Assembly: GCA_050944455.1 (NCBI GenBank)
Contig: JBMNRC010000001.1
Location: forward strand, 1 to 64,000
Source of the DNA: Anthropogastromicrobium sp050944455
Lineage (GTDB): Bacteria > Bacillota > Clostridia > Lachnospirales > Lachnospiraceae
Direction: 5' to 3'
Length of the DNA stretch: 64,000 nt
A program made the translations under genes and the position numbers. Positions 1-8,035 of the stretch are shown one piece after another (the stretch's first letter is position 1; each line of letters begins with the position of its first letter). Below the pieces are notes generated by a model. The model saw only the letters and a list, made by a program, of their open reading frames with translations, ran no database searches and was not told the origin of the DNA.

Positions 1-26
1 CGGTCAAAGGATAAAATCCGAATCAG

Positions 27-165
27 GCCGGCTTCCGCGCATCCGAGGGGCGGATTGTTTCGCAGATTCCGGGTAAGACCGGAATTGCCGGCTTCCGCGC
101 ATCCAATGGGCGGATTGCTTCGCAGATTCCGGGTAAGACCGGAATTGCCGGCTTCCGCGCATCCA
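27..165. repeat. 60-bp tandem repeat, two full units plus a partial
   Basis: Units start at 27, 87 and 147, each opening with GCCGGCTTCCGCGCATCC. The first two are nearly identical over 60 bp and the third breaks off after about 18 bp. The array lies upstream of the binding-protein gene at 275. There are no variable spacers, so it is not CRISPR-like. No function can be assigned from the sequence. Confidence 0.9.
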
Positions 166-240
166 AAGGATGGATGCGGATTTTCAAAGGGTTGCTGTCC
201 CGAACGCGGAACAATCTTCCGCGGCGGGCTGAAATAAAAT

Positions 241-260
241 CGAAAGAAAACATTCTTTCG
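241..260 (+). promoter_or_regulatory. Perfect inverted repeat just before the RBS of the binding-protein gene
   Basis: CGAAAGAA and TTCTTTCG are 8-bp arms around AACA, ending three bases before the AAGGAGG ribosome-binding site. It could be an RNA hairpin that modulates translation or mRNA stability, or a protein operator. I found no convincing -10/-35 pair between 166 and 240, so the promoter of the gene at 275 is not identified. Confidence 0.5.
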
Positions 261-274
261 GCAAGGAGGAAAAT

Positions 275-1801
275 ATGAGAAACATGAAAAAAATGGCTTC
301 TGCCATCGGTACGATCGCTCTCATGGCGTCTATGACCGCCGGGACCGGTCTCATCAGCGCGGCTGCGGACACGGATACTTCTGATCTTGAGCCTGTCACC
401 CTGACATTCTGGAGCTGCGGGGACGAACCGTCGGCCCAGGAGGAAGTCATGGCCGCGTTCTGCGAAAAGTACAGGGATCAGCTGAATATCGACAAGATCG
501 AGTTTAACTATGTTTCGTTCGGCGATTACGAGGACAAGATGACTTCCCTGGTCGCCGGCGGCGACGATTTCGACGGATTTTTCGTGGCGGACTGGATGCT
601 CTACTCCAAGATGGCAAACCGCGGAGCATTCCTTGAGCTGAACGACCTGATGCAGGAGTACGCGCCGGATCTGTGGCAGACCTACGAGGAGAACGACGTG
701 ATCGGTCCCTGCAGCATCGACGGACAGCTGGTTGCCCTGCCCTGGCTGAAGAAGAAATCCTCCAAGCCGGTCCTGCTGTTCAGGAAAGACCTGGCTGACC
801 AGTACGGAGTCGACTATTCCAGCATTGAAACCATCGAGGACATGGACGCCTTCTTTGAGGACGCGCTCGCGAAGATTCCGAATATCACGATTTTCGAATC
901 CGGATTCCCGAGAGGCAATACGCAGAGCGACGTCCTGGCTATCCTTTCCGTCCGCGACGGCATTGACATGATGAACTATCACATGTTCACCAACAATTAC
1001 GATTCAACCCTGATCCCGATGGAGCAGACCGATACTTTCAGGGACGCAGTCAACTGGATGAAGAAGTGGTATGACGAAGGCATTGTCAGCAAGAACGAGC
1101 TTTCCGAGACCGATACCCAGGAGTTCAAGAACGGCAAGACATTCGCCTGCGTCGGCCTGTACGAGTCGGCGGTAGAAGAATACAGCTTCAACGTGAGCGG
1201 CGCAGAGCTCGGATACGCCGAGCCGTATCCGGACGGGAAATTCCGCTACGATTCACCGCTCAACAACGCTTTCGCGATCAACCAGAACGCGGCCAACCCG
1301 GAGAGAACCCTGATGCTTCTCAACCTTCTCGACACGGATGAAGAAGCTTACGACCTGTTCATGTACGGCATCGAGGGTGAGACCTATGTCGTCAATGACG
1401 ACGGTTCCATCGGCTATCCGGAAGGCCAGGATTCCACCAACGCCACTTACCTCAACTGGTTCAAGTGGCCGTTTGTCAGAAGCCAGTTCGAAAAGCCGTC
1501 CGGCAATGAAACCAGCGAGGCTCTGGAGACGATCAGCACCTGGCTGAACAAAGGCAACCTGGTGACCGCTCCGCTCACCGGCTTCAACCCGGATACTTCT
1601 TCCATCAAAACTGAGCTCTCCCAGAGAGACCAGCTGTACGACGAGGAAGGCAAGCTGCTTCTGGCAGGCGTCGTTTCCGGCGATGACGTGGACGCTGCCG
1701 TAGACCAGTACATTGAGGATCAGAAGAATGTCGGACTGGACGATATTCTTTCCTACCTGCAGGAAGAAGCTGACGCGTACGTCAGCAGCCAGGAAGAATA
1801 A
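275..1801 (+). CDS. ABC transporter extracellular solute-binding protein (LplA/DUF3502-like)
   Basis: A 508-aa substrate receptor of a carbohydrate ABC importer, expected outside the membrane. Residues 1-31 form a signal peptide with a basic start, hydrophobic core and AAA-D cleavage region. The mature part starts with LTFWSCGDEP, typical of family 1 binding proteins, and the C-terminal third, with YGIEGETYVVNDDGS, matches LplA/DUF3502-type proteins; length suits the family. The start is fixed by AAGGAGG at 263-269. There is no lipobox cysteine at the cleavage site, which is unusual for a Gram-positive binding protein. A terminator follows. The membrane AraC regulator downstream and the permeases at 10115 and 11075 suggest a glycan importer; which permeases it serves is inferred. 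Substrate unknown. Confidence 0.93.
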   Translation: MRNMKKMASAIGTIALMASMTAGTGLISAAADTDTSDLEPVTLTFWSCGDEPSAQEEVMAAFCEKYRDQLNIDKIEFNYVSFGDYEDKMTSLVAGGDDFDGFFVADWMLYSKMANRGAFLELNDLMQEYAPDLWQTYEENDVIGPCSIDGQLVALPWLKKKSSKPVLLFRKDLADQYGVDYSSIETIEDMDAFFEDALAKIPNITIFESGFPRGNTQSDVLAILSVRDGIDMMNYHMFTNNYDSTLIPMEQTDTFRDAVNWMKKWYDEGIVSKNELSETDTQEFKNGKTFACVGLYESAVEEYSFNVSGAELGYAEPYPDGKFRYDSPLNNAFAINQNAANPERTLMLLNLLDTDEEAYDLFMYGIEGETYVVNDDGSIGYPEGQDSTNATYLNWFKWPFVRSQFEKPSGNETSEALETISTWLNKGNLVTAPLTGFNPDTSSIKTELSQRDQLYDEEGKLLLAGVVSGDDVDAAVDQYIEDQKNVGLDDILSYLQEEADAYVSSQEE

Positions 1802-1835
1802 GACATCGGAACTCAGATCAGTTCCGGGCTGGCAG

Positions 1836-1875
1836 AGCCGGCCGGGCGGAAACGCCTGGCCGGCTGTTTTGGGTT
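1836..1875 (+). terminator. Rho-independent terminator after the binding-protein gene
   Basis: A 13-bp stem (AGCCGGCCGGGCG pairing with CGCCTGGCCGGCT, one G-T pair) closes a GAAA loop, followed by a short T-rich stretch GTTTTGGGTTT. It separates the gene at 275 from the regulator at 1991, which has its own promoter. Confidence 0.8.
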
Positions 1876-1929
1876 TCGGGCAGCGGGAAGGCAGGATGCC
1901 CGGCGCGGACGGTTTCTCCGGTGCCGCTC

Positions 1930-1958
1930 TTGTGCACAATTCCCAATAAAGATATAAT
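1930..1958 (+). promoter_or_regulatory. Sigma-A promoter for the membrane AraC regulator
   Basis: TTGTGC at 1930-1935 and a perfect TATAAT at 1953-1958 are separated by 17 bp. The predicted transcript starts near 1965, leaving a leader of about 25 nt before the start codon at 1991. Confidence 0.8.
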
Positions 1959-1990
1959 TTGTTCAGACAATGAAATGGAGGGTGCAAGAC

Positions 1991-4273
1991 ATGTCGGAAA
2001 AACTGCGCCGGGGGAAGAAGACCCGTGTGACCGGCCGCTATTTTTACCGGATCTTTTTCCCGTTCATCTGCATCACCTCTGCCGTAGCGGTGCTTCTGTC
2101 GCTGTATTTTTACCGGCAGTATGAGGAACGCTACCGCGATACCTGCGGCAGCACCAGCAGGCAGCTGATCACCGGGGTACAGCAGTCGACGGAATCGCTC
2201 CTCCGGCAGATGCAGCAGATTTACGACGCGATCGCGGTAGAGGCGGATATCAGCCAGATGCTGTCCCTCTCGGAATCGGACCCGACGGCCCATTATAAAG
2301 CCTACATGGCGCTCAACCGGATTATTGTGACGAACACCGAGATCTATGAAGCGGCTGTCGTCAATTCCGGCAATGGAGACGTTGTCTACAGCGGCGCCGA
2401 CACGCTCGATGTGGATGAGGCCATAGAGCGCCTGCAGGAAAACCGCGATCAGATGGTTTACGCGGCGGAGCTGACGGAGCGGGACGAAGGACTTCCGGTG
2501 CTGGTTTTCGCCTATCCGTTTTACGATTATTCGTACAGCGACAATCCCAACGGGGTTTTCCTGACTGTCACCCGTGAGTCCGCGCTGCAGGCCGTCATGC
2601 CCGGAATCAGCGAAACGCAGGCCTGCGTGATCACGGACGCGGAGGGAACGGTTCTTCTCGAAAACGAAGCGGAGAACTTTACTGTCGGGGATGAGATGCT
2701 GTCAGACCTGATGGCGGCAGGAGAAGCGGCGGAAGGGGAAGATTCCTATTCGCTTCAGAACGGGCAGAACCGGTATCTGTGCAGTATGCTGACGGACGCG
2801 GAGACCGGCTGGCATTTTTACCTGGTCACATCGGAAGACGAAATTTTTTCCGCCCTCCGCGCCGCGAGAAATTCGATGCTTGCCGTGTTCGGCCTGATTA
2901 TACTGGCGGCGCTGCTGATCCAGTACTTCGTGACGCGCAGAATCTATGCCCCGGTGCGGAAAATCACGGCGGAGATGGCGGGAAGGGCCGGGAAATCCGC
3001 GGACAGCGCGGATGAGTTCGCCCTGATTCAGGATTCCTACCAGCAGATCCTTGCGGAGATGGAGAATCTGGAGCAGAAGAGCACTCTGTACGCCCTGAAG
3101 GAAAAATCTGACCTGCTGCGGCAGCTGCTCCTTCAGGAGGGCGATCCCGCCGAGACGGACAAAAATCTCAGAAAACGCGGGTATGAGCTTTCCTATGACA
3201 GCCTGTTTCTGATCGATCTGGAGATTTTCAGCAATCAGGACAGCGGTCTGTTCCCGAAGATGATGCTCACCGGGATCCAGAAAATCCTGACGGACAGCCT
3301 TTCCGAGGATTTTATCCCGAACTCGGTTCAGATTTCCGATCACGAAGTGGCGGAACTGCTCAGCGTTCGGAGCGGTTCCGCGGTGACTTACGATGACCTG
3401 ATCCGGAAACTGGAGAACGTCCGGCAGATCATTCTCACCTCCTGGGACGTGCGCCTGTGCCTGGGAGTCGGCGGCGGAATCATCAGCCCGGAGAGCTGCG
3501 GGAACGTTTACCGGGAAGTCCGGGAGATGATGCAGAACCGCTTTACGCTCGGTTTCAATCAGGTGATCGACCGGAAGAAGATCGCTGATCTGATGGATGA
3601 ACCGCTGGAATACCCCGACAGGATCATGGACGAGATCGCGCGGGATATCATTGCCCAGAAGGAACAGGCGTTTGAGGGTGACCTGGACGCCATCCGGGGT
3701 ATTATCGTACAGTACTCCTATCAGGCGGCGAACCTGATTTACGCGAAACTTGTGCTGAGGGTTTTCGCGGATCTGGACGAAAAAGGAATCCGTCTGCGCA
3801 TGGATTCGCTGGAGGAGAATCCCTTTGCCGTGTCCAGCCTGGAGGAAGGCCTCGCGTGCCTGCGGCGTTTTTATGAGATCGCCGGAGAACAGCAGCGGCA
3901 GATGGAAAGCCTGCGCTCGAACCGGCAGTACGACGCGGTGCGGAAGGGAGAGGAGTATATCCGGACTCACTATATGGATTCCGGGCTCAGCACAGAGCAG
4001 ATCGCCTCGCAGCTGGGGTACACGGCAAGCTATTATTCGAGAATCTTCAAGACAGTGAACGGAAGCTTCATCGGGGACTATATCCGACAGGTCCGTGTCA
4101 TGAAGGCGCAGGAACTGCTGCAGAACAGTTCGATGACGGTCCAGGAGATTTCGGAGGCGGCAGGTTTCACGACGTCCAATTATTTTTATTCGGTATTCAA
4201 AAAGGAGACCGGCCTGACACCGGCCGCCTACCGCTCAGCGAGCCAGCGCGGGCAGAAAAGGGAAGAACGGTAA
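1991..4273 (+). CDS. Membrane-anchored AraC-family transcriptional regulator (RhgR/YesS-like)
   Basis: A 760-aa one-component regulator. Transmembrane segments lie near residues 18-42 and 296-315, flanking an extracellular sensor region of about 250 aa. A HAMP-like linker and coiled stretch follow, and the last 100 residues hold two AraC helix-turn-helix units (STEQIASQLGYTASYYSRIF and TVQEISEAAGFTTSNYFYSV). An in-frame ATG lies at 1970, but GGAGG at 1978-1982 is correctly placed for 1991. Size and layout match Bacillus YesS/RhgR, which controls rhamnogalacturonan genes. Together with the nearby rhamnosidase and LplBC permeases this suggests a sensor for a pectic oligosaccharide; ligand and targets are inferred. 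Confidence 0.92.
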   Translation: MSEKLRRGKKTRVTGRYFYRIFFPFICITSAVAVLLSLYFYRQYEERYRDTCGSTSRQLITGVQQSTESLLRQMQQIYDAIAVEADISQMLSLSESDPTAHYKAYMALNRIIVTNTEIYEAAVVNSGNGDVVYSGADTLDVDEAIERLQENRDQMVYAAELTERDEGLPVLVFAYPFYDYSYSDNPNGVFLTVTRESALQAVMPGISETQACVITDAEGTVLLENEAENFTVGDEMLSDLMAAGEAAEGEDSYSLQNGQNRYLCSMLTDAETGWHFYLVTSEDEIFSALRAARNSMLAVFGLIILAALLIQYFVTRRIYAPVRKITAEMAGRAGKSADSADEFALIQDSYQQILAEMENLEQKSTLYALKEKSDLLRQLLLQEGDPAETDKNLRKRGYELSYDSLFLIDLEIFSNQDSGLFPKMMLTGIQKILTDSLSEDFIPNSVQISDHEVAELLSVRSGSAVTYDDLIRKLENVRQIILTSWDVRLCLGVGGGIISPESCGNVYREVREMMQNRFTLGFNQVIDRKKIADLMDEPLEYPDRIMDEIARDIIAQKEQAFEGDLDAIRGIIVQYSYQAANLIYAKLVLRVFADLDEKGIRLRMDSLEENPFAVSSLEEGLACLRRFYEIAGEQQRQMESLRSNRQYDAVRKGEEYIRTHYMDSGLSTEQIASQLGYTASYYSRIFKTVNGSFIGDYIRQVRVMKAQELLQNSSMTVQEISEAAGFTTSNYFYSVFKKETGLTPAAYRSASQRGQKREER

Positions 4274-4419
4274 CGGGGGCAAACAGCTGATTCAGCGGAA
4301 TTCAGCTGCAGACATGTGACAGAAGGCGCGGCTTGGAATATGGGGAAAGAATGCGGTTGAGAGAAGCCGGAAAGAAATGACTGAAAAACCTGCCGCGAAT
4401 TGTGACTGAGATACGCAGC

Positions 4420-4517
4420 AATGATAACCAGGGAAAAGCAGCTGCGGATATAACCGACACCACGCGGTCAAACTGGGATATGCCCAATGATAACCAGGGA
4501 GAAGCAGCTGCGGATAT
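4420..4517. repeat. 32-bp direct repeat, two copies 66 bp apart
   Basis: AATGATAACCAGGGA followed by A/GAAGCAGCTGCGGATAT occurs at 4420-4451 and 4486-4517 with one clear mismatch. It occupies the 4274-4594 gap between the regulator and the esterase. No promoter or terminator is obvious there. It may be a binding site or a small duplication. Confidence 0.8.
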
Positions 4518-4594
4518 TACTGTGATAAGCCGAAAAGAAATATGACCGGAAAATCAGTATTGAAATGACAGAGAATGCCGGAGAAAGGGTCAGA

Positions 4595-5995
4595 ATGGGA
4601 CAGGATACGGATAACAGAAAAAGCGGCGGCGCTGCCGGGGACAGCAGAATCGAAAACAAAAACATGGAAAAACAGGCTGCCGGAGATGAGTATTCCCCGG
4701 CTGGGAACCTCAACGGAGACAATGCGGCAGACGGAGCGGAATATTCCTACAAAAAGTTCTTCCAGGATCTCTACCGGATCCAGAAGCGCGGTCTTCACTT
4801 TGAGGGCAGCACAAAGGAGGAATTCGAGGCGTTCCGGCCGGGAGCCGTAAAGCGGCTGAAGGAACTTCTCGGGTGGGATGTTCTGGCAGCGGCGGAGCTT
4901 GAATTGAACGGCGGAAAGCCGGTGACTCCGGATCCGGTTCTGCTGGAAGAACGGCATGCGGACGGCAGGATTCTCCGGAAAATGTCGATCCGGACGCTGC
5001 CCGGGGTGCGGATGCCTTTCTGGCTGCTGATCCCGGACGGATCGGATGGAGAGACGGGCACCGCTGCGGCAGGCAGCGCGGCCGGGGAGGCCGGAACCGC
5101 ACAGCTGTCTGCGCCGCAGCAGAGATCATCCCGGCACTCCGGGGTACAGTCCGACACAGTACTGCAAGGTACAGCGCGGCCTGATCCGGCGAAGCTCTCC
5201 GCGCACCTGGGAAACAGCCGTTTCAGAACCATGCTGTGTCTTCCGGCGCACGGGTCCAACAAGGATGTCGTCGCTGGTGTGGAGACCTGTCCTGAAGTCA
5301 GCGCAAAGCTGAAGGCGACGCCCAGAGAGGCGTACGGCAGGGAATTCTGCCGACAGGGATACGCCGCAGTGTGCCCGGATCTCTCAGGGTTCGGGGAGAG
5401 GCAGGAACACACGCCGCTCGAGGACCAGGGCTTCAGCAAGGGTACAATCCGGAGTAATCCGCTCGGTTCCTCCTGCGCGAGGCTTTCCCAGACTGCCGAG
5501 GCTCTGGGTGTTTCCCTGGCCGGACTCGAATCCTACGACCTGAAAAAACTGCTCGATTATATCGTTACCCTGCCGTACATTGACACAGACCGCATCGGCT
5601 GCGCCGGATTTTCCGGCGGCGGGCTGAACACGATGTGGATCGCGGCGCTGGATGAGCGGATCAGGGCGGCAGTCATCAGCGGTTATATCCATGGTTATTA
5701 CAACAGCATTCTGGAGACGCATCTGTGCGCCTGCAACTTTGTTCCGGATCTCTGGCGGGAAGCCGATATCCCGGATATCGCCTCGCTGATCGCGCCGAGG
5801 CCGCTGTTTGTGGAGAACGGACTGCAGGATCACGAGAGCGGGCCCAAGGGGATCGCGGACCCGACGGAGCAGGTCGGAAAGATCCGCCGCGTTTACGGTC
5901 TGTTCGGCGCGGAGCGCCTGGTGGAACAGGCGGCTCCGGAAGGCCCGCACGCCTGGTACGGAACGTGCTATGATTTTGTCAGCAGAAATCTTTGA
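4595..5995 (+). CDS. Alpha/beta-hydrolase family esterase
   Basis: A 466-aa predicted serine hydrolase related to acetylxylan-esterase/dienelactone-hydrolase-type alpha/beta hydrolases. The nucleophile elbow GFSGGG puts Ser340 in place, with Asp412 (NGLQDHES) and His452 (PEGPHAWYG) as likely triad partners. There is no signal peptide, so it is probably cytoplasmic. Between the LLIPDG strand and RTMLCLPAHG lies a low-complexity insert of about 60 residues rich in Ala, Gly, Ser and Gln (DNA about 5041-5220), not expected in this fold. I prefer the ATG at 4595 because AGAAAGGG precedes it; an in-frame ATG at 4565 lacks a clear RBS. The sensor kinase follows 70 bp later. Likely removes acyl groups from imported oligosaccharides; substrate unproven. 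Confidence 0.82.
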   Translation: MGQDTDNRKSGGAAGDSRIENKNMEKQAAGDEYSPAGNLNGDNAADGAEYSYKKFFQDLYRIQKRGLHFEGSTKEEFEAFRPGAVKRLKELLGWDVLAAAELELNGGKPVTPDPVLLEERHADGRILRKMSIRTLPGVRMPFWLLIPDGSDGETGTAAAGSAAGEAGTAQLSAPQQRSSRHSGVQSDTVLQGTARPDPAKLSAHLGNSRFRTMLCLPAHGSNKDVVAGVETCPEVSAKLKATPREAYGREFCRQGYAAVCPDLSGFGERQEHTPLEDQGFSKGTIRSNPLGSSCARLSQTAEALGVSLAGLESYDLKKLLDYIVTLPYIDTDRIGCAGFSGGGLNTMWIAALDERIRAAVISGYIHGYYNSILETHLCACNFVPDLWREADIPDIASLIAPRPLFVENGLQDHESGPKGIADPTEQVGKIRRVYGLFGAERLVEQAAPEGPHAWYGTCYDFVSRNL

Positions 5996-6065
5996 TGATT
6001 CCGGTCGGAATGTCCGGCGGCTTTCAGCCGGGCATGTCTTCCCCAATGTGTAAAGGTGGAGTCCA

Positions 6066-8009
6066 ATGGCAGGCAGAAAGAAAAAACTGATCAGCCTCAG
6101 AACGACGATCTGGCGGTTCATGGTCATTTTCACCGCCGCTCTGGTATCCTACATGTCGATCTTTTTAGGATGGAATATCCGAAGCTACCGAAAGCAGACG
6201 CGGGAGGAAATCCTGACGCGGCTGGATGATTGGTCGGAGACGGTCGACAATTCGGTGATCTCCCTGAACAGCCTGCTGCAGAGCATCTACACTTACAACC
6301 CGGATTTTTCGGAGCTGAGCACGGCGACGACGGACGCGGCGAAGTACACCAGCGCCTATAAAGTTCTGCAGTCTCTGCGGACTTATGTAAATTCGACGGA
6401 AGAGATCGCGGGGATTTTTGTGACATATAATCAGGGAAACAGCTGTGTATACGCGATGCAGCAGGGAATTACTGACGCGGATACTAAAACCCTGCGAAGC
6501 CTGGCCTCGGCTGAGATCACGACGAATTACATGAGTTCGCTGCAGGACGCCGAAGACGATTGCTATCTGGTTCTGTATCTGCAGAAATCCCTGGCGGGAG
6601 CAATGGGCGCGGTAAGCCTGACCAGGGGGATGCCCGAGGCGGAAAGTTCCGACGGCTGCTCCATGGCCGTGTGGCTGAACGGACAGCTCCTGACGGTTTC
6701 GGGGGAAGAGCTTACCCTGCCGGAAGAGCTGTCCGAACCTGTCGAGTCCGGCGTGTATCAGACGAAAGATTCGCTGTTCTTTGTGAGCACGTACGCGGCG
6801 ACCGGACTTGTGATGATAGAGAAAATCCCGAGAGTATTAAGCTTGTATTACTCGCCGGTTCACCTGGCGATGATTGTGCTGATTGCTGTCACTGCCGCCG
6901 CGCTGATCCTGCTCACCCGATATGTCAGAAAACAGCTGGCGGATCCGCTGGAGGACATGACCGGAGCGCTGAGGCAGATTCAGCGGGGAACCTGGGAGGC
7001 GAAATTCCATGCAGAAAACCGGGTGCAGGAGATTGACGACGTGAAATCCGCCGTCAATGCCATGCTGAAGCAGATCGAGCAGTATAAGATCGAGATCTAT
7101 GAAGAGCGGATCGACCGGCAGAAGGCCGAACTGCAGTTTCTCCGGCTCCAGCTGGCGCCTCATTTCTATACGAACTGCCTGAAGAACGCCTATTACATGC
7201 TGCTGCTCGGCGAGACGGAGAACGCGGAGCAGTTCCTGCTGAAGCTGTCGGCGCATCTGCGGTACCTGCTGTCCGGGAGCGATGAACTTGTTTCGGTTCA
7301 GGAAGAGCTGGATTTCGTGCAGAACTATATCGACATGCAGAAGCTGATGACGGAAAAACCGCTGGAACTGAAGCTGATTACCGACCAGTCTGTTCTGAAG
7401 GAGCATATTCCGCTGCTGTCGATCCAGACGTTTGTCGAGAATTCTGTCAAATACGGGAGAGATCAGGACGGAAAGGATCTGGGCGTGATGGTCTGGGTCA
7501 AACGGCTGGACATTGAGCACCACAGGTATCTGGATATCACGGTCGCGGACAACGGCGCAGGGTATTCCCCGGAGATGCTGAAGCGCCTGAACGCAAAGCA
7601 GCCGGAGTCCGAGGGAAAGAACGGCGTCGGTATCGTCAACCTGCTCACACGGGTGCGCTTCCGCTACGGGGAACGGGCTTCCTGGTATTTCCGGAATGAA
7701 ATCGGCGCTGTCAGTGAACTGATCCTGCCGGCTTCATTTGACAGAAGCGGCAGAGAAATCACCGGCGGAGGAGAAAACAGCGCAGATGAGACCGACGGGG
7801 ACGAGGGCAGCGAAGGCGAGGCTGAAGGAGCAGGATCAGAACTGTCCGGAGAAGAACCCGCCGGGGAAGAAACAGACGGAGAAAAACAAACCGGGGGAGA
7901 TCCGGAGAGAACAGGGTCAGAAGAAACCGGGGAAGAAGAACCCGGGGAAGAACAAACCGGGGAAGGGCAGCCGGGACAGAATAATCCCGGGCGAAGGTAC
8001 CCCCGATAG
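6066..8009 (+). CDS. YesM-type sensor histidine kinase with acidic repeat tail
   Basis: A 647-aa membrane kinase pairing with the response regulator 26 bp downstream. A transmembrane segment (about residues 18-40), an extracellular sensor region, a second transmembrane segment (about 260-280) and a HAMP linker lead to a His_kinase domain. His366 in LQLAPHFYTNCLKN is the predicted phosphorylated residue; the usual family motif is NPHFLYN. The HATPase domain follows, with FVENSVKYG as N box and DNGAG and GKNGVGIVN as G boxes. The catalytic part ends near residue 555. The last 92 residues are low-complexity, Glu- and Gly-rich and contain pentapeptide repeats, which is atypical. RBS AAAGGTGGAG precedes the ATG. 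Ligand unknown, presumably a sugar or sugar-binding protein complex. Confidence 0.93.
   Translation: MAGRKKKLISLRTTIWRFMVIFTAALVSYMSIFLGWNIRSYRKQTREEILTRLDDWSETVDNSVISLNSLLQSIYTYNPDFSELSTATTDAAKYTSAYKVLQSLRTYVNSTEEIAGIFVTYNQGNSCVYAMQQGITDADTKTLRSLASAEITTNYMSSLQDAEDDCYLVLYLQKSLAGAMGAVSLTRGMPEAESSDGCSMAVWLNGQLLTVSGEELTLPEELSEPVESGVYQTKDSLFFVSTYAATGLVMIEKIPRVLSLYYSPVHLAMIVLIAVTAAALILLTRYVRKQLADPLEDMTGALRQIQRGTWEAKFHAENRVQEIDDVKSAVNAMLKQIEQYKIEIYEERIDRQKAELQFLRLQLAPHFYTNCLKNAYYMLLLGETENAEQFLLKLSAHLRYLLSGSDELVSVQEELDFVQNYIDMQKLMTEKPLELKLITDQSVLKEHIPLLSIQTFVENSVKYGRDQDGKDLGVMVWVKRLDIEHHRYLDITVADNGAGYSPEMLKRLNAKQPESEGKNGVGIVNLLTRVRFRYGERASWYFRNEIGAVSELILPASFDRSGREITGGGENSADETDGDEGSEGEAEGAGSELSGEEPAGEETDGEKQTGGDPERTGSEETGEEEPGEEQTGEGQPGQNNPGRRYPR
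7845..7985 (+). repeat. 15-bp coding repeat giving pentapeptides in the kinase tail
   Basis: Units of the type CCGGGGAAGAACAAA recur every 15 bp, clearest at 7924, 7939, 7954 and 7969. They encode SGEEP, AGEET, DGEKQ, TGEEE, PGEEQ, TGEGQ and PGQNN. Because 15 is a multiple of three, copy number could change without breaking the frame. Confidence 0.75.
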
Positions 8010-8035
8010 CGAAACCGCAGCAGAAGGAACCGCAG

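Noticed and set aside
27..165. CRISPR-like direct repeats at the window start
   Set aside because: The 60-bp units are contiguous and nearly identical throughout, with no unique spacers and no cas genes nearby.
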